Source: Agrostemma githago (lineage: Eukaryota; Streptophyta; Magnoliopsida; Caryophyllales; Caryophyllaceae). From it: a stretch of 64,000 nt of DNA. The notes under the pieces were generated by a model. The model was not told where the DNA came from. It searched no databases and saw only the letters and a list, made by a program, of their open reading frames with translations. Numbering within the stretch: the stretch's first letter is position 1; each line of letters starts with the position of its first letter. A program made the translations under genes and the position numbers. The stretch covers positions 68,690,062 through 68,754,061 of the forward strand of contig OY288242.1 in the NCBI GenBank assembly GCA_958450325.1. Reading direction: 5' to 3'. Below, one piece after another: positions 37,790 to 50,000 of this stretch.

Positions 37790-39420
37790 TCAGCCAACAG
37801 GGAAACTAGCTGACGCACCACTACCACCGTCACCGAAGGGGTCTCTAGGATCCGGGAATCGGGGAGTGGGGCCGGAGTTGCAGTTATACTGCTGCGTGTT
37901 CCAAAGATGCCGTAGCTCTTCCAGAATTTGCAAGTTAACGGACTCCTGCATCTTCAGCCTCTCATCCTGCTCCTTCAGCCTCTCATCCTGCTCCTTCAGC
38001 CTCTCAGCCATAGCCGCCCGTAGCGCCCTCTCCTCTTGGATTTCCGACCTCATCTCAGCCATTTCGGATGGTACACACTCTGTCGAGGTCGCATGGCCCC
38101 CCCGAACATTGGGTGGTGTCCAGTACAGGGAATGAGCATTCCCCGTACCGTACACCGCTCCCTTGCGGTATCCCTCTGCGACTCTGAACCAAATCGTGCT
38201 TGGGTCCACACCTTCATTCTCGGGCGCTCTAGTGGCCTCCAAATACGATCTCTGAAAGATATTGAAGTCATGATTAGGTTGATTGTTTGAAGGAAAAAAG
38301 TAACGAAGTCTTGTGTTTGAAACTTACCCAAGTGTCCATATCCTTCTTCGTGGCGAATGATCGACCGGTGGCATCGTCCCCCTTACTCTTCGTGTCGAGA
38401 AATAGCTGGACAGGAGGAGGGAATTCTCCGGTTTTCTTCTTCACCTGTTGACAGTACATGTAGATTTCTCATTTATTTTTATAATGAAAACATTAAATAA
38501 GAATCCAATATAAAAATCAAAGGTACGGAAATACTAACGTTCATGGCCCGCTGGTGCATCGACTGCGACCCACCGTAGTGGGTGCACTCCGCCTCCGCCT
38601 CGGGGTCCCCTCCCCGCCTCTTGTTCTTTTTCGCCTGGACGGATCTTTTAAGGAACTTCGGGTCGGAGCGGGCTGTTTGGAACTGTTGGATGGCGTCACC
38701 TACAATTTATACACTTTGAGATCAATAAATGTTTTGAATATATATACAACTTTCTGTTCAAGTACCAACACCAATTTAGTAATCGAACCTCTAAGGTGTT
38801 TCTGTAACTTTTCATCGCTCGCCATCTTATACATCATGTCTTTGTGTCTGTTTTTCGCGACATCCATGTATCTGTCTCTCACAGCCACCTCGAGACCATC
38901 GTTGTAAAAGTGTTTCAACTGCAAGATAGTTTGTTGTCATTGTATTAGTAATCTGTAAATAGTAACAGATAATTAATAAAAATCAGAAATTGGTGTACCT
39001 TGAAGTTGGCAAACCACTTCTCCCGTTGCCACAGAGGCAACTTGGTCCAACTCGTGCAGTAAGTAGTCAAGTCATTCAAGAAACTGTCCTTGACACCAGT
39101 CACCACCGCACGTGTACGAAACCTATACCAAAGAGTGAAATAAGATGATGTCTCACAAAAAAAGGAAATATATCGTCTCACCATGTGTTCTCCGGGTTAA
39201 TAATAAGGCGCCCTTTGTCGTTATATCGAAGCGCTTCCTGCTGTTGCGGTTGCGGTTGTTCTGGTTGCTCATTGCCCTGCACCTCCTCCTCGTTCTCCAC
39301 TTGTTGTTCGTCCTCCCGCCGGTTCTCTTCTTGGTCTTCCTGCTGTTGCTGGTCCCTTTTCCTGCTGCTGCTCGAACTACCAAACCTCAGCCTGCTGCCC
39401 AATGTCATATCTGCAGACAT
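37790..39420 (-). CDS. CACTA TNPA-like protein (Ptta/En/Spm Transposase_24 type), six exons, 410 aa
   Basis: Minus-strand exons with GT-AG introns and closed phase: 39182-39420, 38999-39122, 38789-38918, 38539-38699, 38328-38444, 37790-38251. The start is MSADMTLGSRLRFGS. Residues 20-65 are a Gln/Glu-rich low-complexity region. The middle has LRYNDKGRLIINPENTW, WTKLPLWQREKWFANFK, RYMDVAKNRHKDMMYKM, a Lys/Arg-rich patch (FLKRSVQAKKNKRRGG) and the GEFPPPVQLFLDTKSK segment, the Transposase_24 layout. The C-terminus has a heptad-like repeat (ERLKEQDERLKEQDERLK), probably a coiled coil for dimerisation. The family binds the subterminal repeats and works with TNPD in excision. No stop or frameshift was found, so this gene may still be functional. 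The short introns are typical. Confidence 0.88.
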
Positions 39421-42046
39421 GTAATAGTAGAAAGTTAGAAACTGACATCATAATATTGAAATAATCTCGAAAAAAAAATATGTAATGCAGATTACTATGT
39501 ACAAATAGTATAACTTACTAAAACTATACCCTACTAAAAATCATCGTCACTGTCGTTGTCATCTTCCACTTGCCTACTCGAACCAACGACATCCTCTTCC
39601 TCGACGTCATCTTCCTCCTCCTCGTCATTGACCTCTAAATCATTGGTGTTATCCTCCTCCTCGACCATATCACTAGAAGCACCTTCCTCCTCCTCACCGC
39701 CTTCATCGTCTTCAAAATCTTCCCCCACATCCACCTCATTATTGTCATCATCATCATTTGCAAAAAGATTCTCATCAACTGGAGACAATGTTGTACCACT
39801 AGAAATGACGTCCTCTTGGAAGAGGTCAGAGTCATAGTGCCCCCGTGGCTTAGTTTTGAACACCGGCCACCACTGGTTTACAGTTCTGTCGTTCTTTGTG
39901 GTTGGGTAAGGCGCAAAGTACACTTGGTGTGCTTGATGTGCAAGTATAAACGGATCGTACTTGGAGTATTTTTTTGTATGATTAACTTCAACTAGTTTGT
40001 ACCTTTCATGTACTCTAGTACCTTGCACAGATTTGTCCTTCCATTCGCATTTAAATACCACAGCTCTATACCCACGATCATTTCCAACATAGCACAGCTC
40101 GAAGATGTCCTCCAATAGACCGTAGTAATCTTCACCCTCAAGTGACGACACACTCACACCGAAATTACATCTACTCCTACTGCTACCATGGGCAAATGTA
40201 TGGAAATTGTAACCATTAACCGAATACCGGTTCCAAGTCCTAACATTCCATAAAGGACCTAATGCTAGACTCCTAACCAAATCATCCTGAATATTCTCTG
40301 AAATTACATGCTCCTTAAGCCATTTAGGAAACTGTTCCTCATGCTTATTCCAAATGTCATCAGGATTTAAATGTGGATTAGCAGCCACAAATTCAGTTAC
40401 AAATTTCTTCTCGTACGGCTCCAAAACTTCACAGTTTGATCGCAAGTACAGGTGAGCACGATTGTGCTCCTTCTCATCTAATGTCCTCCACCCGCCAGCT
40501 GATGACGATCCCTCACCTTCCTTACTTTGAAAAAAGTCTGGTATGTTGGGGTCAATCGTCGTCTAGGGTGTTTCTAGGTTTAGATTCTTGGCTTTGGTGT
40601 TCACTTCTTTCTTGAAATACAGAGAACAGAAGTTGGCTATCTCCTCTGTTAAGTAAGCATTACATATGGAGACCTCAACCCTCGCCTTGTTACCAATTAT
40701 TTTCTTCAAATGGTTGAGAAATCTATGACAATCATCAAGCAATTATGTTATTATCAAATTACAGTGTCTAACGTTAGTTAGTGGGTAAAATAAGTAAGTA
40801 GTTGAAAGTTCTCACCTCTCAAACGGGTACATCCATCTAAACTGTACCGGTCCTCCCACTTTAGCTTCGTAGGGCAAGTGGACCGGTAGATGCTCCATTG
40901 AGTTAAAGAAGGAGGGTGGGAAGATCATCTCAAGTTTGCATAGTATCTGAGGAATTTGATCCTCCAAACGAGTCATGTCGTCATTTGTAACTGTCGACGA
41001 ACACAAATCTCGAAAAAATTGAGATATCTCAGTGATAGGATTCCAAACACTTTCCGGCAGCAGGTGCTTCAACGCCACAGGTAGTAACCGCTCCATGAAC
41101 ACGTGGCAGTCGTGACTCTTCAAGTCTTGGAGCTTCAGGTTCTTAATGTCCACACCTCGACTAAAATCGGATGCATACCCATCAGGGAACTTCAATTTCC
41201 CTACCCACTCTAACACGGCCTTTCTCTGAGCCTTATCAAGGCTAAACAAGGCCCTAGGCTTGGACCCATCCCGCTTGATATGCATTTTCGGACGGTCACA
41301 ATTTTTTTTCAAATCTTTTCGGGATCCTACGGTGTCACATGTCTTACCCTCTACATCCATGACGGTGTGAATCAGTTGCTCAAAGAAATTCTTCTCAATA
41401 TGCATCACGTCCAGATTAAGTCGGAGTAATAAAGTACTCCAATATGGAAGGTCGAAGAAGATCCTTCTTTTAAACCAACCATTTTTCAATTTCTTAAGAT
41501 CTTTGAACTCTTGATCGGTCCCGTCAACAGTAGATGGGAACTCTGAAATCACCTCCCAAATCTCATCTCCTTGGAGACGAATCGGTGCCTCATCTAGCAC
41601 CACCTCACCCTTCTTGAAAGCTCTCCTATTCTTCCTATACATGTGACCCTCGGGTAGAAACTGTCTATGACAGTCAAACCAAATAATTTTGCTTGAATTA
41701 CGTAGGTAGAATGCTTTACTTTCACTCATGCAACAAGGACACGCTCTTTGGCCCGCTGTAGACCAACCGCTCAACATAACATACGCAGGAAAATCGTTTA
41801 TAGTCCACAAAAGCGATGCTCTAAGCTGGAAATTTTGTTTCAACGACACATCATATGTCTCCACCCCTACTTCCCACAAGTGTTTCAATTCCTCTATCAC
41901 TGGTTGTAAGTAAACATCCAAGTGGTTTTTGGGATTTTTTGGGCCGGGAACAATGAGAGAAAGGAAGATGAACGGTGGTTTCAGACAAAGCCATGGGGGT
42001 AAGTTGTACGGTGTGACCATGACAGGCCAGCATGAGTATGACTTAC

Positions 42047-45000
42047 TGTAGACACCCGCATTTTGACTGCCAGGTGTCTATGGTAGTTCCCAAAAAACAC
42101 CCGATGATGATCGGACGCTAACATGCTTCTATGCGCTCGAATACGGGCTCAAATCCATTAATCGTTGGCTAGCACACTTGCAGAGTACAAATATCACAAA
42201 ATCAACCTCAAATCCAGGCCCAACGGACCATTTCGAGTCAAACAAGACTATTTTGGGCCGAAACCGACACCGGAATTAAAATCGACTTGTCACGATTGGG
42301 TCAATCCCGATCAAAGTCGTTTCCGAGACACATGCAAAACAAACCCTCAAGCATCAAAAGTCCAATTCAAACACAAACCCATCAAATATCCATGATCACG
42401 GTCCAAAACGAGTGACCCGCGTGACCCAGCTGGGCCACTCGACCGAGTGCCCCACCCACTCGGTCGAGTGGGCCCTTATTCAAGCCCGACGGCTGACGCA
42501 CAAGCCCACTCGACCGAGTCAGCTGCCTACTCGGTCGAGTAACCCTAAACCGGAACCCTAGCTTTTCCTATATAAGCAACCCTTTGCACACACTTCAAGG
42601 GACCTTTTTTTTGAGAACTGAACACACATCTTTACACCTCACATCCAGCCCTAATTCAACTCCCCTTCAACCCTAATACGCCCTAGGCAAACCTCAAGCA
42701 ACACCCGAGCAAACCCTAAACTAGTTTTAGGAATCAACAACCCGAGCCACCATAACTTAACCTTCATCCACCTCGAAGACTCTAGTGTTAAAGCCACGGT
42801 TACGAGTTCTAATCCGAGACAAGAACATGTAGGTTGAGGGTGTCAAAACCCCGCTTCTTCTCTTTTTCTTTCTCTCTCGCGTCATGTCGTCTTCATACGG
42901 GTCGTGTCTTTTATCTATTCTATCGTTACTATCGCACCATTAATATCGATAATACTAGTATCAAAACACTAAAATACCTATCAATTTGTGTCGAGTATGA
43001 GTGATATCGGAATGAGGAAACACGAACATACAAGTGTACTGCACACAGCGTTGACGGTCGCTCGTTCCGATATCCCGATTACTTGACTATTGAGATAGGT
43101 TAACTTCAACAATAATTTTTATTATCGTTTGTACCATCATTGTTAGTCGCATATTGCATCGATTTCATAAAAAAAAACCTTTTTCAAGATACGTATTTTT
43201 AATATGGGTCGGAACCCGTTGACACGGACCCGACATCACAATCCTTAGGGATTTATTTCGATGTCGGAGAAGTCGAGGGAATCAAGTCCTTTTCTTTATT
43301 CAAGCAAAGTATCGATATGTTAGACTCGATGCCAATTCCATAATTGGATGTCGAGTCTAATAAATCAAATCAAACAATTTAGCCGATTCAATTTTCCGTT
43401 GATGCTAACGTAGGTGTTATCCAATTATAACACTACAAACGCGGAGGAATACCTATATTGTCTCGGTTAATTTAAACGATTCAAATCAATTGCAAACGAT
43501 TTCCGACTTCGTACGGGTGCCACTCGGTCGAGTGCCTATGTCACTCGATCGAGTGACATCACGAAACCAAGACAGAATGGTCTACAGGACTTCTACTCGG
43601 TCGAGTCTCACAGTGACTCGATTGAGTGGAGGCCTACTCGGTCGAGTTGGTCAATAACTCGGTCGAGTAGGGTCACCAGATCTGGACAGAATGCTTTTCA
43701 GGCGTTCACTCGGTCGAATCCCTCAATGATTCGATCGAGTGACCTCTATTCACGTCAAACTGTAATTCCTAAATAATATTCAAGTCTCGCTAATTACTTT
43801 TTCTGAAATCTCTTTGTTTTCTTTTCGCTCTAGTATTCCATATCGATTCAATAATCGAATATGGAATACAACGAGCCATCAAATTTTAGGATCGATTATA
43901 AATTTAGCAATATTCATATTCGGTTCATCAAAATCAATGTTTTGCAAAAAATCCGAATCGGGCATATGTCATACAATACTTATGCTCTATTCGGTAAAAC
44001 CGTTGCGTTATCAAAATCGATTTCGAAAGACAATTAAATTTGCAAATGAATTACAATTCATACAGGGGGCACTCGACCGAGTGCCTAGCCCACTCGGTCG
44101 AGTGGCACCCCAAAAATCGAACCAGAATGTTTTTCACGACCTCCACTCGATCGAGTCTCGCAGTGACTCGGTCGAGTGGCCATGTACTCGACCGAGTTGG
44201 TCAATAACTCGGCCAAGTATGGTCTAAAACGCGGAACAGAAACCCCTTTTTAGGATCTACTCGATCGAGTCTACTGAACACTCGATCGAGTAACCTCATA
44301 ACGATTAACACAATAAATCGTACATTATTCTATTTCCAAAACCCGATAGTATTTTATGATTCAGGTCAACACGTGCATAATTAATCACGTGTATACTATC
44401 CTTTCAAACCATGCATCATCTTGTACATCATTCAATTCAATTCAATTCATTATTTGTACAAACCGTTAATATCGATTTACCGTTACTAACCGTTTGCTCG
44501 TTTCTTTGTCAATTTAATTCTTGTTCGTTTATTGTACTAAATGAACCCACATGCTAAAATTCCACTTCGACGTAGAATTAATTGCATTAAATCGACTTAG
44601 AAACCCTTTTCAATTCAATTCACATGCCTAGGAAAACAATGTTTGCATAAGCATTTTCGCGTTTAACTAGCGCGCGTATTGTAAGTCATTCGAATTCTTA
44701 GTAGAGGCCGCTAATGTGCGGGCGGGGTTGGGTGTCCTTTGTGGGCTTCCCAACACGTACCCTCACCCCTTACTCAGAACCTCGGTTTCCGGATGCCCGA
44801 AACCGTTGGCGCACGAGAGTCATTCAATACACAATATCCGATAACGTCGGTATTGGTATCAAATGCAAAGGGACGAGCCCAATAAACTCTTACATCGGAA
44901 GGGCCGTATTTTGTATACGGACCACTACGACATAGAGTGGGCTCGAATGGTTCCGAATAACCACAAAATTCGGTGGCGACTCCACTTCGACCTAAATTTC

Positions 45001-45085
45001 AATTCGATCCGTTTCATATGGAGATTCATTCGCCTACCCAAACCCGCGCGTGGCCTCGTCGGGGTGGACCTATGTCATGTCCACA
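42047..45085 (+). repeat. Solo LTR of Tat/Ogre type inside the CACTA transposase (3,039 bp)
   Basis: TGTAGACACCCGCATTTTGA at the start, GTCATGTCCACA at the end, and the perfect duplication CTTAC at 42042-42046 and 45086-45090. It is the innermost layer of the nest. It belongs to the same subfamily as the solo LTR at 10713-13343 but is about 400 bp longer, mainly through an extra palindrome-rich block at 43525-43745. ACTCGRYCGAGT palindromes lie at 42430-42545, 43525-43745 and 44065-44295. Confidence 0.95.
42568..42576 (+). promoter_or_regulatory. TATA box in solo LTR
   Basis: CTATATAAG in TTTTCCTATATAAGCAACC, at the same relative place as in the LTR at 10713. It points toward increasing coordinates, antisense to the TNPD gene it interrupts. 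Confidence 0.6.
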
Positions 45086-46754
45086 CTTACCGAACTGACC
45101 GAAAGGGGCGAACCCATCGGTACACAACCCAAGTCTCACGTTACGGGGTTCCTCAGCAAATTCAGGGTAAATCCTATCAAACCGTTTCCACCCCTCCCTG
45201 TCACTAGGATGACACATCTTCCCCTCTACACGAGTTTCTTCTTGATGCCACCTCATTTGTTCGGCAATGGTTTTGGTTGCGTATAATTTTTGAAGTCTAG
45301 GGGCGATGGGAAAGTAGGTAAGTCGACTAAGTGGTATAGGTTTTTTATGCCTCGCAACACTCTTTCCCTTCTTACCCCTCAAAACAATATTCCCATCTAC
45401 AGTTTTGTATCTACCCTTCCCACATATCTTACATTCCTCAAGTATGGCATCGTCCTTCCAAAAGAGCGTACATCCATCGGGACAAGCATCGATCTTTTGA
45501 TGCGGAAGTTCAAGACCTTTAACTATTTTTTTGGTGTTGTAGAATGTTTTGGTCATAATGTTGTCTTTTGGGATGAGTTTCTCAATCAACGCAGCGATAC
45601 CGTCTACGCACCCAAAAGGTAGGTTATACTCACATTTAAGGGTCACTACCATAGACGCGACTTCTAACAATGTCACATCACACCCTCCATATAATGGCTT
45701 CTCCGCAGCCTCTAACATATCAAAAAAAGCTTTCGCTCGTGGATTTGGCTCTTGTGGGGTTGGTTGGTCATCGTCGTTAGTGTACATGCTCTCATCATTA
45801 AACAAATTGCACTCAACCACATCAACAATCATTCCTCTCACCCCGCCCTCATTCTGATCAACCTCAGATTCCTCAACAGCAGACGTCTCACCATGACAAA
45901 TCCAATAATAGTAATTTGGGCTAAACCCATCTGAGATAATATGTTTCTTAATCAAAATACTATCCAAGAATTTGATGTTCATACATTTCACACAAGGACA
46001 CCTAAATCTACCCTCTGACGCGTATTCAGGATGGGTCTTAGCGAACTCAAGAAAGCGATTAACACCTTCTAAAAATTCCTTTGTGGGACGTCGTTTCTTA
46101 TCGAATCTTTCCCCATACATCCATTTTCGTTCCTGTCTCTTCATTTTTTTATCTGAAAAAATTGAGACAATAACCACATACAAATTATTTTCTCTAAAGT
46201 AATTTACTAATATATATATACACTAGTCAAATATTCTGTAAAATTCTCGATTCACCTAAACATAGTACTATTTCCACCCAATTCGTCCATAATTACATCA
46301 CTAAATCGGCATAATTGTATTTTACTTCCAAATTCCTAACACATCAAAACAACCCAATTCATTCAACTACTTAACCGCAAACCCTAATTTTATACTAACA
46401 ATCTACCTAATTCAAATTGAGGAACCTATTGGGCGATTAAAATTCTAACTACACTAAATATTCCAACACTAACAACAACACTACACTATAAAAACATCTA
46501 ACTCAATAACTAATCTATTTATATCAATAAATAAAAAAATTAACAAATAATATAAATTAAGTATAAATAAAAAAACATACTGTAACTAAAAAAATGGAGG
46601 AATGAAGAAGGGAGGAATGAAGAAGGAAGGAATGAAGAAGGAAGGAGTGGGAGACGGGTTAGAGAGAAGGGAGAGGGTTTGTAGAGAGAGAGAGTGAAAT
46701 GAGTAATGTGAGAGGGGGAGGGGGGCTGCTCGCATATAAAAAAAAAATTCACAA

Positions 46755-47030
46755 AGCTTAGCGACCGAAATCGGTCGCGCGGCCTTTTTTTTAGCGACTG
46801 ATTTCAGTCACTAAGTTAAAGATTTAGCGACTGAAATCGGTCGCTATTTCACTGATTTAGCGACCAAAATCGGTCGCGCGTCGATTATTTTAGCGACTGA
46901 TTTCGGTCGCTATGGATAATTTATTTTTTAAAAATCCGTCTCCTCATCCAGCGACTAATATCGGTCGCGCATTGTACTTTCAGTCGCTAAATCAGCGACT
47001 GACTTTATCAGTCGCACGTGGTTGGTAGCT
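46755..47030. repeat. Right subterminal repeats of the CACTA element
   Basis: Copies of AGCGACCGAAATCGGTCGC and AGCGACTGATTTCAGTCRC in both orientations. Most right-end copies carry the CCGAAATCGG form, with both arms changed together so the palindrome is kept. Confidence 0.85.
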
Positions 47031-47052
47031 ATATGAACTATTTCTTGTAGTG

Positions 47053-50000
47053 GATGTCACTTCATCTTTCAATCTGTTACTCAGGAGACCATGGATACAC
47101 GCGGTCAAAGCCGTGTCTTCCACCCTTCAAAGGAAGGTCAAACTACCTGTACAAGATGGGATCGTTACTCTCGAAGCTACCCCCGTAACTGTGTCAAGCT
47201 GCAACACGACAGACTCAACCGACCCACGAGGTTTCAACTTCGTGGGAATGATCGAGGAAGAATACCTTTTCCGGCCTTATTTCACCACTAGCATCGACAC
47301 AATGCTGCAAAACTTGGGTTACCTACCAGGAGTTACCTCGAGACCTGACCTCCCAGCTGGCAAGATCATCAAGGTTTTAACTAATGAAGAGTCGAGATTC
47401 GGCTTAGGGTATGCTGTAACCCCGGAAAACGTGGTTCAGGCCGGAATCCAGAAGGCCATCAACATCTTCAAGGGTACCTACTTGGGCCCTTACAGTCCAA
47501 GAATGACTGATTACTTCGTCACTCCAGTGTTCGGAGCTGTTCAAGTTGGCCTCTATCAGCCCACCATCTCATATCCCGAGACCAAATTGGCTCGGGAATG
47601 CAATTTCATCCCGGATGACATCTTTGCCCTTATCCAAGCCGAATCAAAAGAGGGCACAAATAGTACTGAGCCCGTCCTGGGGCTCCTATTCAGGGAAGAC
47701 AAGGTCGTCCCGACCCCTAAACAGGAGTTAGTCAACTTGATTCTCCGCAGCAACAGGTTCGATCCGACCAAGCTGATCTCCGAAGTGGGTGCTGACACCG
47801 GGAAGAGAGCTTGGAGGAAGACAACTAAGTGGACCGACAGGCAGGGTCGAGTCTACAAGCTGACTACTGGTGAAGGAGATATGCATGGCGCCGAGTCCGA
47901 GTCCGAGTCTGAGTCAGAGTCAGAGTCGGAGTCTGAGTCTAAGTCTAGAGGGTCCAGTAGTAAGATCGAGTCTGTAACTCCTCTCCCTTCTTTAGTCACA
48001 CCATCGGGAGCCCCGGAGTCTGTCCCGAGGGCTCTCCCTATCCCGCCTCTGACCAACGATCAGATGGCAGCTCTCTTCGAGCTCTTTTCAAAATTCACTA
48101 TCAATAATAACGATAACCGTTCTGCTTACGACTTCTCTTATTTTCAAAACATTTTCGAAAATCTTACTTGCAATGACATTGAGAAACCCGACGAACAGGT
48201 ACCGCTGCCTCCGCATCTAATCGAGAAACTCGAACAAAGGGAGTCCCGAAATCCGGTAATCGAAGAAACCGATTCCATCAACGTAGGAAACTCTTTAGAA
48301 CCTCAGATGCTTAAGCTAGGTCTATCTTTAGATCCCGAGGAGAAACAACAATTCACAGATCTCCTCCAAGAATTCAAGGACGTCTTCGCATGGTCCTACA
48401 AGGACATGCCGGGAATAGACCGGGAGATAGCTGAACACCGAATACCCATCAAAGACAGGTACAAGCCGGTAAAACAAAAACTCCAAAGAATGAGGCCCGA
48501 TTGGTCTCTCAAAGTCAAAGAGGAAGTCGATAAACAATTCAAAGCGGGCTTTATTCAAGTGTTTGAATATCCAGACTGGGTTGCAAACATAGTGCCAGTA
48601 CCCAAAAAAGACGGAAAAGTTCAGGTATGTGTAGACTTCCGAGACCTTAACAAGGCCAGCCCAAAGGACGATTTTCCGTTACCACATATCGACATACTGG
48701 TGGATAACACGGCTGATCATGCCCTTCTATCATTCATGGACGGGTATGCCGGATACAATCAGATCAAAATGGCGGAGGAAGACATGAGTAAGACCACTTT
48801 CATTACACCTTGGGGTACTTACTGCTATACCGTGATGCCATTTGGGCTTATCAACGCCGGTGCCACTTATCAACGGACCGCTACCACTTTATTGCATGAC
48901 ATGATACATAAGGAAGTGGAGGTCTACGTGGACGACATGATCGTCAAATCCAAGGACCAAAACGGGCACATTGCGGCCCTAAGAAAGTTCTTCACCCGAT
49001 TACGCAAGTACAATATGAGACTAAACCCTCAGAAATGCAGTTTCGGGGTAACATCAGGCAAGCTACTTGGCCACATTGTCAGCCAGCGTGGCATCGAAGT
49101 TGACCCAACCAAGATCAAGGCCATTACCGAGATGCAACCACCCAAAACCGAAAAGGAGATAAGGGGGTTTCTCGAGAAAGTTCAATATATTAGCCGGTTT
49201 ATTTCGAAGCTAACCATGGTATGTGAACCCATTTTCAAGAAACTGAAGATAGGAGAACGGACACTATGGGACGACAAATGTCAGATGGCCTTCGATAAAA
49301 TCAAGGAGATCCTATCCTCTCCACCGGTATTAATGCCACCCCAGCATGGTTTGCTTCTGTCGTTATACTTGACAACGACCGAGACAGCCATGGGGGCTAT
49401 GCTCGCCCAAACGGTCGATTCTGAAGAACGGGCTATTTACTACATCAGTAAAAAGTTCTTGGAATACGAGTGCAAGTATACGATGCTCGAGAAAACGTGT
49501 CTAACTTTAGTTTGGGCCACTAAAAAGCTCCGACACTACATGCTTAGTCACGAGGTACATGTGTTATCTAAAATGGATCCAATCAAGTACCTATTCGAGA
49601 AGCCCATCCTCAACGGCCGTATATCCAGATTGACTTTAATGCTAGCTGAATTCGACCTCAAGTTTGTACCATTGAAAGCCATCAAGGGCTGGGTAGTAGC
49701 CGAGTTCCTCGCTGATAGCCCGATATCCGAGGAGGGACACACCGATACCTGGGCCTTCCTGGATGAAGATATATTCCATACTGACACCGAAACATGGGAT
49801 TTATACTTTGATGGGGCGTCCCACTTCCGAGGATTTGGGGTCGGTATTTTATTGATCTCGCCACAAGGGGAACACACCTCGTTATCCATCAAGCTAGATT
49901 TTGACGTGACTAACAACGCAGCCGAGTATGAAGCGTGCATTCACGGACTGCAAGCCGCCGCTGATTTAGGAGTAACAAATCTCCGGGTCCACGGTGACTC

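Larger units (their letters stand above)
39534..46144 (-). pseudogene. CACTA TNPD-like transposase (tnp2 family), split by a solo LTR and one stop
   Basis: From the ATG at 46144 (MKRQERKWMYGERFDKKRRP) the frame carries the Transpos_assoc domain (CPCVKCMN near residue 50). Next comes the Transposase_21 domain (LTYFPIAPRLQKLYATKTIA, WKRFDRIYPEFAEEPRNVRL, GLCTDGFAPFG). The solo LTR lies at 42047-45085. The frame then resumes exactly in phase at 42041 (SYSCWPVMVTPYNLPPW; LSGWSTAGQRACPCCM; DLPYWSTLLLRLNLDVMHIE). It continues with the DUF4218 region (HLPVHLPYEAKVGGPVQFRW) and, after an intron (40723-40815), DUF4216 (LWNVRTWNRYSVNGYNFHT) and an acidic tail. An in-frame TAG sits at 40563-40565. About 1,157 codons without the LTR. 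Apart from the LTR and that stop it looks whole, so inactivation is recent. Confidence 0.92.
37207..47052 (-). mobile_element. CACTA (En/Spm) DNA transposon, 9.8 kb, inside the Tat protease
   Basis: Both ends are CACTACAAGA read inward, with a 3-bp duplication GAT at 37204-37206 and 47053-47055. Subterminal repeat arrays occupy about 300 bp at each end. Both genes are on the minus strand: TNPD-like transposase (39534-46144) at the right and TNPA-like protein (37790-39420) at the left. A 3-kb solo LTR sits inside TNPD. Without it the element is about 6.8 kb, normal for plant CACTA. Confidence 0.96.

Noticed and set aside
39556..39837. 93-aa Ser-rich ORF on the plus strand
   Set aside because: It is the complement of the acidic Asp/Glu tail of the TNPD gene; the composition is a strand artefact.
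45290..45857. Plus-strand ORFs across the right part of the CACTA
   Set aside because: Shadow frames of the TNPD transposase on the other strand.
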